The notes under the pieces were generated by a model. It had not been told where the DNA came from and made no database searches. It saw only the letters and a program-made list of their open reading frames with translations. Both the position numbers and the translations under genes were made by a program. From Aquimarina sp. Aq78 (lineage in GTDB: Bacteria > Bacteroidota > Bacteroidia > Flavobacteriales > Flavobacteriaceae), in contig NZ_OMKA01000015.1 of NCBI RefSeq assembly GCF_900299525.1, forward strand, positions 62,001 through 126,000: a stretch of 64,000 bases of DNA, read 5' to 3'. Positions 18,007-27,800 of the stretch are shown piece by piece (position 1 is the first letter of the stretch; each line of letters starts with the position of its first letter).

Positions 18007-19455
18007 ATGAAGCAATCAACATCTTGCGAATCTTTGGAAACATCAATATCTATAAATAAATCCCCTAATCTTCTAGAAAAATTTATTTCAAATGTATCAT
18101 CACCTCTCATTCTAATAGCAACATTTCTATTAATATTTGGGGGTGTATCTTTATTTTATTTTCTACAACCTTATTTTGAAAAAGTGTATTTAGAAAGAAT
18201 GAATACCATCTGGGGAATCCCCCTAATGATCACTGGTATCATGCTACTTACGGTTAAGATTAGTTTTTTAATTTATTTGCTGTTTTTATATCTACGTTAT
18301 AAGGTCATTAAACCAGTATCACATGAAAAATTACCCTCGTGTACAGTTATAGTACCTGCTTATAATGAAGGAGAATTGGTTTATAAAACTTTAATTAGTC
18401 TTGCCGAAAGTGATTATCCGAAAGAAAAATTACAGTTAATTTCTATTGATGATGGAAGTCAGGATAATACCTGGCAATGGATGCAAAAAGCTAAAGAAGT
18501 ATTAGGCGATCGTGTTTCGATTTACCAACAACCAAAAAACAAAGGAAAAAGGCATGCATTATACCGTGGGTTCAATTTAGCCACAGGAGAAGTATTTATA
18601 ACTGTTGATAGTGATTCTATAGTTAAAAAAGATACGTTGCGCCTTATGGCAAGTCCTTTTGTTGTAAATAAAGAGTGTGGAGCTGTAGCAGGAAATGTAC
18701 GTGTATTAAACAGAGAAAAAGCTGTAATTCCACGTATGTTAAATGTGAGTTTTGCCTTTAGTTTCGAATTTATACGTTCTGCACAAAGTAGATTAGGTTC
18801 AGTATTATGCACACCAGGCGCTTTATCTGCTTATCGCAGAGAGGCAGTCTTCAATTGTCTTCAAGACTGGATTAATCAGACTTTTATGGGAGAAGTTTCG
18901 AAAATCGGTGAGGATCGTGCTATGACTAATATGATTTTGAAGCAAGGTTATAAAGTATTTTTTCAGCGTGAGGCATACGTTTATACCAACACTCCAGAGC
19001 GTTATAAAAACCTATCTAAAATGTTTATCCGTTGGGAGAGAAGTAACATTCGAGAGAATATTGCTATGAGTAGATTTGCTTTTACAAATTTTAGAAAAGG
19101 GACTAAAATTGGTACCAGAGTACTACTCTTAAACCAATGGTTAAAAATGATAGCAGCATATCCAGCCATGCTGTTAATGTTATTTTTTATAGGTACATAT
19201 CCACTATTATTCTTTAGTTCTACATTGGTGAGTATATTAGTTTTTTCGAGTATCCAAGCTTTATTTTATGCCAGAAAACATACTATATTAGAGTCTTTTT
19301 GGGCGTATCCATATAGTGTTTTTTATGCATTTACTTTATTTTGGATTACTCCTTATGCAATAGCTACAGCTGGTAGAAGCGGTTGGTTAACACGAGACTT
19401 AAACGAAGATGAATTAAAGAAACAACAGATCGTTACAGTACCACTTAGTAATTAG
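18007..19455 (+). CDS. Family 2 processive-type membrane glycosyltransferase
   Basis: This 482-aa inner-membrane protein has two N-terminal helices (about 35-55 and 75-100), a cytosolic GT-A domain (about 110-330) and three or so C-terminal helices (about 385-465). The catalytic motifs are present: VPAYNEGELVYKTL, SIDDGSQDN, VDSDS (DxD type), IGEDRAMTN, and RWERSN in place of the Q/RxxRW motif. This layout fits hyaluronan synthase/NodC/poly-GlcNAc synthase-like enzymes that build beta-linked exopolysaccharide from UDP-sugars. The product is not predictable. No secretion or modification partners are adjacent, which is unusual for an exopolysaccharide operon. The palindrome at 17880 may control it. 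Confidence 0.88.
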   Translation: MKQSTSCESLETSISINKSPNLLEKFISNVSSPLILIATFLLIFGGVSLFYFLQPYFEKVYLERMNTIWGIPLMITGIMLLTVKISFLIYLLFLYLRYKVIKPVSHEKLPSCTVIVPAYNEGELVYKTLISLAESDYPKEKLQLISIDDGSQDNTWQWMQKAKEVLGDRVSIYQQPKNKGKRHALYRGFNLATGEVFITVDSDSIVKKDTLRLMASPFVVNKECGAVAGNVRVLNREKAVIPRMLNVSFAFSFEFIRSAQSRLGSVLCTPGALSAYRREAVFNCLQDWINQTFMGEVSKIGEDRAMTNMILKQGYKVFFQREAYVYTNTPERYKNLSKMFIRWERSNIRENIAMSRFAFTNFRKGTKIGTRVLLLNQWLKMIAAYPAMLLMLFFIGTYPLLFFSSTLVSILVFSSIQALFYARKHTILESFWAYPYSVFYAFTLFWITPYAIATAGRSGWLTRDLNEDELKKQQIVTVPLSN

Positions 19456-19465
19456 TAAGCACAAC

Positions 19466-19505
19466 TAGTTGTATTTGCTTCAATTAGTACTAACAAATAC
19501 AACTA
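19466..19505. terminator. Convergent terminator
   Basis: A 12-bp perfect inverted repeat (19466-19477 with 19494-19505) lies between the stop of the glycosyltransferase (19455) and the convergent 117-aa gene (stop at 19532). It can end both transcripts. Confidence 0.6.
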
Positions 19506-19531
19506 AGTTAAAACTTCAACTTCGTACAGCT

Positions 19532-19885
19532 TTACACACTTTTAAAATAATCTTTCATTTTAAATGGGGCTGGGTCAGATTTCGTTGTAAGAGAACGAGG
19601 ACCATCACCAGCCGGTAGCCATCCCAGTACTACTTTAACTAATTTCTTTAGTACCGAAGGAAACGCAAAAGCAACCACCAGGTAATGCCAATTTTCACTT
19701 CCCTCAAAGCTATCTACCAAAATGGGAGTGGCAAATGTGAATAGCACTATTGCAACTAAAGTTATTGCCCAATAATCAATAGATTTTGTAATTTTCACTT
19801 CTTCACCTAGTTTCTGTTTTAAGTCCACCCAGTGTAGTACTTCTTGAAGGCATGCGCCTAAAAAACATGTTATATAAATGCTCAT
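19532..19885 (-). CDS. Hypothetical membrane protein, 117 aa
   Basis: Two or three hydrophobic segments are visible: an N-terminal MSIYITCFLGACLQEVLHW, a central YWAITLVAIVLFTFATPILV and a weaker WHYLVVAFAFPSVLKKLV. Between them lies a charged loop, and the C-terminus is a soluble tail ending PFKMKDYFKSV. I do not recognise the family. Holin-like size and topology are a coincidence at best, with no lysis genes near. The gene is separated from the response-regulator gene by its own promoter region and a terminator. Confidence 0.55.
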   Translation of the reverse strand: MSIYITCFLGACLQEVLHWVDLKQKLGEEVKITKSIDYWAITLVAIVLFTFATPILVDSFEGSENWHYLVVAFAFPSVLKKLVKVVLGWLPAGDGPRSLTTKSDPAPFKMKDYFKSV

Positions 19886-19933
19886 AATTTCTATATTTTA
19901 GTATAGCTAAGCTACCACCATTGATCGAAAAAA

Positions 19934-19957
19934 AAAATCCCCATTAGTGGGGATTTT
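19934..19957 (-). terminator. Terminator downstream of the response regulator
   Basis: A stem AAAATCCCC/GGGGATTTT with a 6-nt loop is followed on the minus strand by a run of T residues. It lies 30 bp past the response-regulator stop and closes that operon. Confidence 0.75.
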
Positions 19958-19986
19958 CCAATTCAATTCTGTGATCAATACGGTGT

Positions 19987-20601
19987 TTAAAAATCATATT
20001 TTCGTTCCAGAGCAAACCTAAGTAACTCCCCTGCACCATTAAGTCCTAGTTTTCGAATCATATTCTTACGATGCGTATCTACTGTGCTCTTTCCTATAAA
20101 AAGTTGATCTGCAATTTCGTGTGAAGTTTTGCCTCTGGCAATTAGGCCTAAAATTTCCTTTTCACGAGAGGATAAAACACTTTTGGAGTTATTTTTTTCG
20201 GCAGAAGGCAGATGGATTTTTTTATCAAAATAAGTTTTCCCTTCTGCAACCGTACGTATAGCTTCCAGAACTATTTGTAAAGGAGAATTTTTTAGGATAT
20301 ACCCTACAGCTCCAGCTTCTAACATCTGCCGGATTGCTTCTTCCTGGTCAAACATCGTAAACGCAATTACCTGGATTTCAGGATATTCATTTCGAATACG
20401 TTTGGTTACTGTAATTCCATCCATTTTTGGCATTCGGATATCACAGAGTACTATCGAAGGTGTGTGTCTTTGAATAACTTCTAGCAAAGCATCTCCATCA
20501 TTAGCATGGCCTACAACTTTAATATCGTCTTCATACTCAAGATAAGATAGAATTCCATCTATAAGCGCCTGATGATCTTCTGCAATAACGACCTTAATCA
20601 T
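19987..20601 (-). CDS. NarL/FixJ-type response regulator
   Basis: This 204-aa protein has a receiver domain (residues 1-120; phosphoacceptor Asp 54 in VLCDIRMPKMDG; Lys in YILKNSPL) and a LuxR-type HTH (about 140-200; LSSREKEILGLIARGKTSHEIADQL, then STVDTHRKNMIRKLG). Its start overlaps the stop of the histidine-kinase gene by 4 bp, an ATGA arrangement that suggests translational coupling. It is the output half of a DegS/NarX-like system. Inverted repeats at 17880 and 23328 are candidate binding sites. Confidence 0.95.
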   Translation of the reverse strand: MIKVVIAEDHQALIDGILSYLEYEDDIKVVGHANDGDALLEVIQRHTPSIVLCDIRMPKMDGITVTKRIRNEYPEIQVIAFTMFDQEEAIRQMLEAGAVGYILKNSPLQIVLEAIRTVAEGKTYFDKKIHLPSAEKNNSKSVLSSREKEILGLIARGKTSHEIADQLFIGKSTVDTHRKNMIRKLGLNGAGELLRFALERKYDF

Positions 20602-22475
20602 AATGGTATATCGATTATAATGGAAGTTCCTTTCCCAGGGGTACTATCAATTGTAAAATTACCTTCCAAATGTTCTATTCGTTTTTCAATATTATATAGA
20701 CCAATTCCTTCAGAAGAGGCTTCTATTTTCGAAAAATTAAAACCTCTTCCGTTATCTTCAATTAAAATATTTAAACTTTCTTCATGCTTTGTAAACTGGA
20801 TACTTCCTGCGGTTGCCTCTGCATGCTTAACAATATTCGTAACCAGTTCCTGGATAATTCTAAAAATAGTAAGCTCCAAAGAATTTTCCATACGTTCTTC
20901 CATACCAAAATTGTGAACTTCCAACACTATTGTATTGGTTTCTGAAATGGATTTGGCCATCCTCATCACTGCCGGAATTAACCCCTGAGAGGCAATAACT
21001 CCAGAGTTTTTAGAATGAGCCATTCCTCGTATCTTCTGGTATGCTTCTTCTAACAACTCACTTGCTTTTTCTAGAGAATTATCTTTTTTATCAACTTTAA
21101 TATTTTCAAAATAAAGCCTAACCGTAGCCATCAAGCTTCCTAAATCATCATGCAACTCATTTGCCACTCGTTGTCGTTCTTTTTCTTGCCCTTCAATCAT
21201 GGCATCTATACTTAACAGCTCTTGCTCTTTTAGTAATGTTGCTACTTTTCGCTTTTGAATCTCACGCTCTTGCTCTGCTAGTTTCTGTTTTTTTGAAGTG
21301 TTTTTTTGAAGTAAAATAGCTACCAAACTTCCCAAACCAATGATCACCAGAGCTATAATCAGGAAATTTTGATTTTGTTTTGTCTTTTGACGTTCTTCTA
21401 ATAGCTGTCTTTCTTTTTTTTCAGTCTCATACAGAACATTCATCCGAGAAATTTCGAGAGAATTTTTACGATATTGTAATTGATACTCGGCATCAAGTGA
21501 CTTATTTAATGAAACATAAGCCGAATCGAATTGTTTTGACCTGGCATAAAAATCTGCCTTATATCTATCTATATAAAAAAAACTTTTTAACGTATCTCGA
21601 CTATCAATATATCTACTGGCAGAATCCAGATGCTTGAGCGCATTATTCAAATTCCCCTCCTCACTATCCATGACTCCTAATCGTATAAAAGAACCAAAAG
21701 CCATATATTTCAAAAAAGGTTTTTTAACATGGGGAATCACCTTGGCATAATAAACTCGTGCATCTTTAAAATTCCTATCGAAACCATAATAAACGGCCTT
21801 TTCGTAATAAAATTTTGTGAGAAGGACATCACTTATTTCATTCGTATTTGATACCAAAAGAGCTAGCTTATTAAGACTGGAAGAAGATAATTGGTCTATC
21901 TCACTTATCGTTTTTGAATCTAAAATAGAGGTATACAGAAGAAACCAAAACCTATCAATATCATCTTCAATCAAATTCTCAAAATCAGATAAATAAGAAA
22001 TATACTGTTGATTGCTTTGTAGAATCTCTGAATGATACAATTCTAATAAACCAAGAAGAAATTGTTTCTCTAGTGGCTTATATCCAATCTTTTTCGCAAG
22101 AACATATCCATCACTAAAATACTGATAAGCATTTGCTTGCACAGGGTGATAATAAAGTTCTTTGTACCCTTGTAGCAGTAAATATATACTGTTATTAATT
22201 TCGGTTGAATCCCTTAACTGTATACTATCATAATACGATTCATTCGTTGTTTGTCCGGCATCATATAGCAAATCCAATAAAACTGTTAATAATTCGGATG
22301 CTTTATCATCTTGAACAGATGTTATATCTTCTTTCGCCTTATTCAATTCTAAATTCTTAAGATGATAGAAGAATGTATCGAAATTGGTTACATCTGTTTT
22401 AGCATGCCCCATTAAACAGAGCATACTAAAAAAGATAAGTATAATATGAGTATTTTTTTTTCTAATATTTAGCAA
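20598..22475 (-). CDS. Sensor histidine kinase with periplasmic TPR-like sensor (HisKA_3 type)
   Basis: This 625-aa protein has a signal sequence (residues 1-25) and a helical repeat region resembling tetratricopeptide repeats (about 35-365). It then has one membrane helix (about 372-392), a coiled coil, a HisKA_3 dimerisation domain with phospho-His in RVANELHDDLGSLMA, and an HATPase domain with DNGRGFNF near the C-terminus. It phosphorylates the neighbouring NarL-type regulator. TPR-type sensor domains are common in Bacteroidota kinases, and the signal is unknown. It overlaps the 231-aa gene upstream by 14 bp, so the three genes form one operon. Confidence 0.93.
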   Translation of the reverse strand: MLNIRKKNTHIILIFFSMLCLMGHAKTDVTNFDTFFYHLKNLELNKAKEDITSVQDDKASELLTVLLDLLYDAGQTTNESYYDSIQLRDSTEINNSIYLLLQGYKELYYHPVQANAYQYFSDGYVLAKKIGYKPLEKQFLLGLLELYHSEILQSNQQYISYLSDFENLIEDDIDRFWFLLYTSILDSKTISEIDQLSSSSLNKLALLVSNTNEISDVLLTKFYYEKAVYYGFDRNFKDARVYYAKVIPHVKKPFLKYMAFGSFIRLGVMDSEEGNLNNALKHLDSASRYIDSRDTLKSFFYIDRYKADFYARSKQFDSAYVSLNKSLDAEYQLQYRKNSLEISRMNVLYETEKKERQLLEERQKTKQNQNFLIIALVIIGLGSLVAILLQKNTSKKQKLAEQEREIQKRKVATLLKEQELLSIDAMIEGQEKERQRVANELHDDLGSLMATVRLYFENIKVDKKDNSLEKASELLEEAYQKIRGMAHSKNSGVIASQGLIPAVMRMAKSISETNTIVLEVHNFGMEERMENSLELTIFRIIQELVTNIVKHAEATAGSIQFTKHEESLNILIEDNGRGFNFSKIEASSEGIGLYNIEKRIEHLEGNFTIDSTPGKGTSIIIDIPL

Positions 22476-23157
22476 TACTTTTTGATTTAGGGCACCTGCC
22501 TCCAGGAGCTTTGGGTATAACTTGTTTATGAGGAATAATCAATATGCCAGAGTGATACTTAATGGTATTTGCCATTCTTGCATCATTCCTTTCCAGAGTT
22601 GCGGGAGTACTTAACCATCTTCGCAGCTCACCATCAGAATCGTGCGAGATAAAACCCTTTACATTATCGTCATCTAATCGTAAAGTTCTTTTTCTATTAT
22701 ATAAACCATCTCGCTCAAAAAATTCACAATCATGTACAAGATTATCACCTACTCCTGTATATGGTTTAACATCTATAGGTTCAAGAACTCTTTGAAAATC
22801 AATACGGTCAGAGTTTTTAACAGGTACTGCTTCATCAAAACCATAATATTTTAAAATTCCCGATGGCATCATCGCCTTAACCTTAAATCGTATTTCAATT
22901 CCATTTTCAATTATTATGGGGTTACTTACTCCAATAATCCCCAGGTTTATCATTCCTTTATAGTTTATTAACTGCAGAACGATTCCTTTCAATTTAAGGT
23001 CGTTTGGATCGGTTCTATCCACATCAAATGCTCCAAATACAGCAAAAAAGGTTTGATATAGCTGTGAAGCATATACTAATTGCATTCGATCCTCATCTGC
23101 CTCACTAAGGCTTATTGTTAATGTTAAGTCTAAAGGATTTAGTTGTTTTGCATTCAT
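22462..23157 (-). CDS. Orphan 231-aa protein, first gene of the two-component operon
   Basis: I do not recognise a family. The protein is soluble, acidic in the middle and ends with a basic, Gly/Pro-rich tail (PKAPGGRCPKSKSIAKY). There is no signal peptide. The N-terminal half has alternating beta-type stretches (LDLTLTISLSEADEDRMQLV, LKLKGIVLQLINYKGMINLGII), and the C-terminal half is more polar. Its stop overlaps the kinase start by 14 bp, so it is translated from the same mRNA. The start ATG at 23157 is followed by a good reading frame and base use like that of its neighbours. It may be an accessory sensor, but this is a guess from position. Confidence 0.72.
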   Translation of the reverse strand: MNAKQLNPLDLTLTISLSEADEDRMQLVYASQLYQTFFAVFGAFDVDRTDPNDLKLKGIVLQLINYKGMINLGIIGVSNPIIIENGIEIRFKVKAMMPSGILKYYGFDEAVPVKNSDRIDFQRVLEPIDVKPYTGVGDNLVHDCEFFERDGLYNRKRTLRLDDDNVKGFISHDSDGELRRWLSTPATLERNDARMANTIKYHSGILIIPHKQVIPKAPGGRCPKSKSIAKY

Positions 23158-23629
23158 TTCTTATTTTTTTTGATTACTCTCCAAAATTGCAAAAGGAAAA
23201 TGCTTTTAGAAATACCCAGTTACGGGGATTTTTACACTTTGAATATACGCTGAAAATAATTTAATTTCTTATTTGTTTACCAAAAAGTTACCTCTTCTCT
23301 TTTTAAGAAATTAATACCATCTCAAAATACCCATAAGTAGGTATTGAAATGTATATCAGCATTATATAGTTTTAGCATACCAAATAATCATAATGATTGA
23401 TACATATAAATTGGGAAAGGAATATATGATCAACAATCTGTGAATCATTTGGAGTAATGAACTTGGGATAACGGGGATAGAAATCAATGTATTGATTTAC
23501 TAAAATAAAAGTAAAGGATTCTTTTTTAAAATAACAGTAATTGTTAACTCCATTTAAGTAAAGAAACTTCAGTAAGCGCCTTAGAGAATCCGCAGAATAG
23601 TAAACTAAATAATCAAAACAAAAAGTATC
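23158..23629. other. Divergent intergenic region between the two-component operon and the caspase cassette
   Basis: No ORF is credible here. A 7-2-7 inverted repeat lies at 23328-23343, and a weaker relative (TACCCAG-TT-ACGGGGA) lies at 23213-23228. Both start with TACCCA. The region holds the divergent promoters, although no clear TAnnTTTG element was pinned down. Confidence 0.6.
23328..23343. promoter_or_regulatory. 16-bp inverted repeat TACCCAT-AA-GTAGGTA, candidate NarL-type operator
   Basis: The arms TACCCAT and GTAGGTA (reverse complement TACCTAC) are separated by AA. The layout matches the palindrome at 17880. It is 170 bp from the 231-aa gene start and 286 bp from the caspase start. 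A chance match cannot be excluded. Confidence 0.45.
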
Positions 23630-24841
23630 ATGAATTTAGAAAATGCACATGCCTTACTAATAGGAGTTGGTGGAGATCTTCCGGTAACCATAGATGATGC
23701 CAATGCTATTGCAAAAGTTTTAGGAGACAATAATAAAGCGGCTTATGATCCAAAAAATGTAATCCTTTTAACAGAAAAAAATGCTACCCGGGAAAATGTC
23801 TTGTCTGAGCTTCAAAACATAGTAGAAAAAGTAAAAAATATCGAAGATGCTACAGTGGTAATTTTCTATTCTGGACATGGTGGAAAATATAGAGGCTCTA
23901 ATGGTAGTGACTATTATCTGTTAACTAATGGTTATGATCCTTATGATAGAGATAATACTATGATCAAGGGTGATGAATTTTCTGAGTTAATTAATAGCAT
24001 AGAAGCTAATAGACTCCTGGTGATGTTAGACTGCTGTCATGCCGCAGGAATGATAGACGAAAAACCATTAATCAAACTAAAAAGTGCTGATGAACAAATT
24101 GTTAATTCTAATATAGAAATACTAAAGAAATTGAAATCCGGAACAGGAAAGGTCTTTATTACCTCATGTGATGATGATGAACAATCTGTAATTCTTCCCG
24201 AATCAAAAAACAGCTTGTTTACCGAAGTCGTTCTAGAAGCTCTTGAAGGTTATGCCAGTAATGGCGAAGAATATGTGGGGATCATAGATATACTTTATCA
24301 TGTATTAAGACAAGTACCTAAAAGAATTGAAGCTTATCATCATGTACAAAGACCTATAATAAACAAAATAGATGATTTAAGTCCAGATTTTTTTATTTGT
24401 AGGGTAGCTAAGTATTTACAAACAGATGAATTTAAGAGTACATCAAATCCAGTAGATAAAGGCCAGCTAACAACGTTAACACACCTATTTAATATTGAAA
24501 ACAGCAACAAGCCAATTGCAATTCTTGATCATGCTGATCCTACAGAAATAAACCTGGACAATAACCTAATATCAAAAAACCTCAAAGGGATCCAATCATT
24601 AATAACTCTGGGAGAAACAGAAAAAGCTATATCACAATTTGTAGACGTCACAAAAACACAGTTCGTTGATTACAGGGCTCAATCACATTTATTAGCCTAT
24701 AGATATAATGTGCTTCTGAATGACAAAATGATGGATGATATTGATGATCAAACATATAGAAAAGAGCTGACAAAAATTGCACGAGCCCTACATTTTTTTA
24801 TTGAAAAAGCAGAAAAAGACCTCAATTCTCTTACAGAATAA
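23630..24841 (+). CDS. Caspase-like (C14 family) cysteine protease with C-terminal EAD11-like adaptor domain
   Basis: This 403-aa protein has a caspase-hemoglobinase fold protease domain (residues 1-265). The dyad is His 83 in VIFYSGHGGKYRG and Cys 136 in LLVMLDCCHAAGM, and the family segments HALLIGVGGDLP and VFITSCDDDEQS are present. A linker (about 266-315) leads to a helical domain (about 318-400; IQSLITLGETEKAI, then SHLLAYRYN, KIARALHFFIEKAEKD) that resembles effector-associated domain 11. The same pattern opens the third gene of the cassette, so the protease can be recruited by homotypic EAD contact. No signal peptide is seen, and the protease acts in the cytoplasm. A 57-bp gap separates it from the next gene. 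Confidence 0.9.
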   Translation: MNLENAHALLIGVGGDLPVTIDDANAIAKVLGDNNKAAYDPKNVILLTEKNATRENVLSELQNIVEKVKNIEDATVVIFYSGHGGKYRGSNGSDYYLLTNGYDPYDRDNTMIKGDEFSELINSIEANRLLVMLDCCHAAGMIDEKPLIKLKSADEQIVNSNIEILKKLKSGTGKVFITSCDDDEQSVILPESKNSLFTEVVLEALEGYASNGEEYVGIIDILYHVLRQVPKRIEAYHHVQRPIINKIDDLSPDFFICRVAKYLQTDEFKSTSNPVDKGQLTTLTHLFNIENSNKPIAILDHADPTEINLDNNLISKNLKGIQSLITLGETEKAISQFVDVTKTQFVDYRAQSHLLAYRYNVLLNDKMMDDIDDQTYRKELTKIARALHFFIEKAEKDLNSLTE

Positions 24842-24898
24842 ATCTTTTTAAATCATTAGTAACAAACTCGCAGTATTAAACCTTTAAACCAAAGTATT

Positions 24899-27800
24899 AT
24901 GAATCTTCTTCTCACATCTGTAATCGCTTTTTTAATCTGGTTGTTTTTTAAAAAAACAATAATCCCCTGGACTCTTAATAGGAGTTTCAAGTATAAGAAA
25001 TTTGGTGAACTTACTAAAATTGGGCGACTAGCTGCATTTGGGTATCTAAAAAAACTCTCCTTTATTGCTTCGATAACTTATTTTTCTATTTGGTTATTTC
25101 TAAAAATATTAAATCTATTTACATCTGTATTCAAGGATTCTTCGGGAGTAATCGATAACGTACTTAATACGTTGACATGGTCTGAAAAAGCCATTGAAAG
25201 CATAGACAATCGCAAGTTTTATTTTTTACTAATCATTCTGTGCATTGTGGTGATTGCATTGATTATCAGGAATGCCAAACAGTTTGGAAAATCTGTGTAT
25301 GTAGAATTATATGAGAAATATCAACGAGGAGAACTTGCTTATGAAGCTCCTTCACTAAAAATGGATGAGATATCAGATAGTATTGCTAAAGCCGAAGAAG
25401 AGCATAGACGAATCTCTTCGATAAATCTTGATAAGTTAACCTCAAAAGAAAAGGAAGAAATAAAAAACAACCTGGAATATCTGAACAATATCATATGGGC
25501 GCTTAAGTATCAATTGAAAGAAGAAGATATCAAACGTCGAATTATACCAAGTATAGAAAAGGTGGATAATGATTCAGCCTCAAAAAACTCTTTTAGAGAA
25601 AAAATAGTACTATTTTTTAGCAGCAAAGGTTTGGTAAACTCCTTGTACCGAACTAGTAGAGCCATAAGTTCACTAGGATTGGTGTTTATTTTACTATCCT
25701 TTATGGCGGCATCTTCACCTATTATCACTTCTGATACTAATAAGGCGGCTACCAAACTTGCAGAACTTCAACTACAGACACACCAAAGTAAACTTGATAA
25801 AGAATGGAGAAAAATCGTTAATCCAAACAATACTCCTCAAACAGATAATGATAAAGAGTGGAATGATGAAGATGAAGAAACTGTAAATCAAATAAGTATC
25901 ATTTTTGAGCGTCAGATCGCTAAAGTATTGGCCAAAAATGCTGATGATATACCTAATTCGACTGATGCTTTCAAAATAAGAGCTAATACAGTACGAGAAA
26001 ACATTCTAAAGACTTATGCCTCAGAACCTGATGGTGCTTCCAAAAAAGGATATACAGTTTATGAGCAAAAAACGAAAGGAACACCATCTAATGCTGAGTA
26101 TGCAAAGAAATATAGTCAAACATATGCCGAAAACATAAACCCCAAAGAGCCTACAACGGATATAGGAAAGCAGTTTAAAGAAAAGCTTAAAAAAGATGTA
26201 AAATCTAATAGAACAGTATTAGAGCAATTAAAGGTAAAAGTAAAAAATTACAAAGGTACTTTTAGCAAGCCTGCAAGCATGAGAGAAGTGGCAGGTATGA
26301 TTTTAGGAGAAAGCTATGAAGAATTTTCAGGTCAATTGGGGCGCATGTTACAATCACAGAATATAGAAGCAAAACTTGGACAGGATTTAGCAGAGCATAT
26401 TGGCAATAAGACAGTAAAAAACTGGATTCAAAAACAAGGAAAACAATTTCCAATTGATTTAGTAAAAAAAACTGTAAAAGAAGCAGTCGATAATATTTCT
26501 ACACCCAATATCCAGGCAGATCAATTTATGGCATATGCTGTCGAAGATTTAGACTTCCCAAAAGCAGTAGATATTGCCGTAAACTTATCAGAAGATCATA
26601 AACCTTCTCTTTCTCATAATCAATTGAGCAAAACAAAAATTAATAGCTCAAAACAAGCCATCAAAAAATTAGCAGGTTTAAACCCGGAACAAGGTTTGCG
26701 AATGACAGAGTCCCTGGCAGACTTAAATCATTATTTCCCGGGGCAAGTAGGTACAGATCTCGGTTCGACTGCAGCCCAAGTTGTTGGTGAATTATCAGGG
26801 AATATTGCATCTCTTGATGGTTCGGGAGGGAGTTCTATAAATTCTCCCAGATCTACTTCCAAAAAAAGTGTAACTCGGGCCAGAAGTTTTAAAAGGTTAA
26901 AAGGTTTTCGTAGAGTTGGTGGTGTATTGATTGGACAGGACCCTACCAATACCGGAAAAACAGACGTTAACTTTACAGATATCACTTGGAGAACTAAGGG
27001 CAAAAAACTGGAGATATACCTAAAAAGAGCCGATGGTAAAATAGTATTTGCAGGCAGCTATGATAAAGATATTATACAACAAGCCTTAAGTTATGTTGCC
27101 GATGGGAGACCCATAGCTGTAACCATGGTACAAGCCAATCCTTTACCATTTTTTAAAATATTATTACACCCATCATTGGTAAATACAGACTTGGGTTGTA
27201 AGGCAATTGGTCTGGACAGACTAGTGGATAAATATGCTGGGGCAGATTCTAACTATCAAATTAAAAAAGCATTGAAATCCTATCGATACCAGGAACTCTT
27301 ATACCGTTATATAAGTTTCCAAATCATTGCTATGCAAAATCAGGAAACAAGACTTGCACTATATGACAGAATAATCGAACTGGAAAAAACGCTGGAAAGT
27401 GAATGGACAAACATCTATACGCTTCTATCTAATGGGAAAATATTAAATAATCCCAATCTATCTCATATGAAAAACAAACCTAAGTATTTCAGTCAAAGTG
27501 TAGTACAATTAATTAAAACAACTGTTAAAAAATCGAATGGACACTTTTTTATGTTTAAATACTATGTAAAACAAAATAATATCGATAGTAACCCGGATGT
27601 TCTTATTTTATCTGAAACAGAACTTTGGTCGGGAGTTCGCGAACTACCATACAAAGTAGACAAGGAACTTTCTTTCTTAAGACCTCGCGACACTAAGAAT
27701 GTTTCATTCTTCCCTCTTCGTTTTATTCGTCAAATCACCTATAGTCCAATATCAAAAGATAACACACTAGATGAAGATACTATAGACCCCTGGGAATTTC

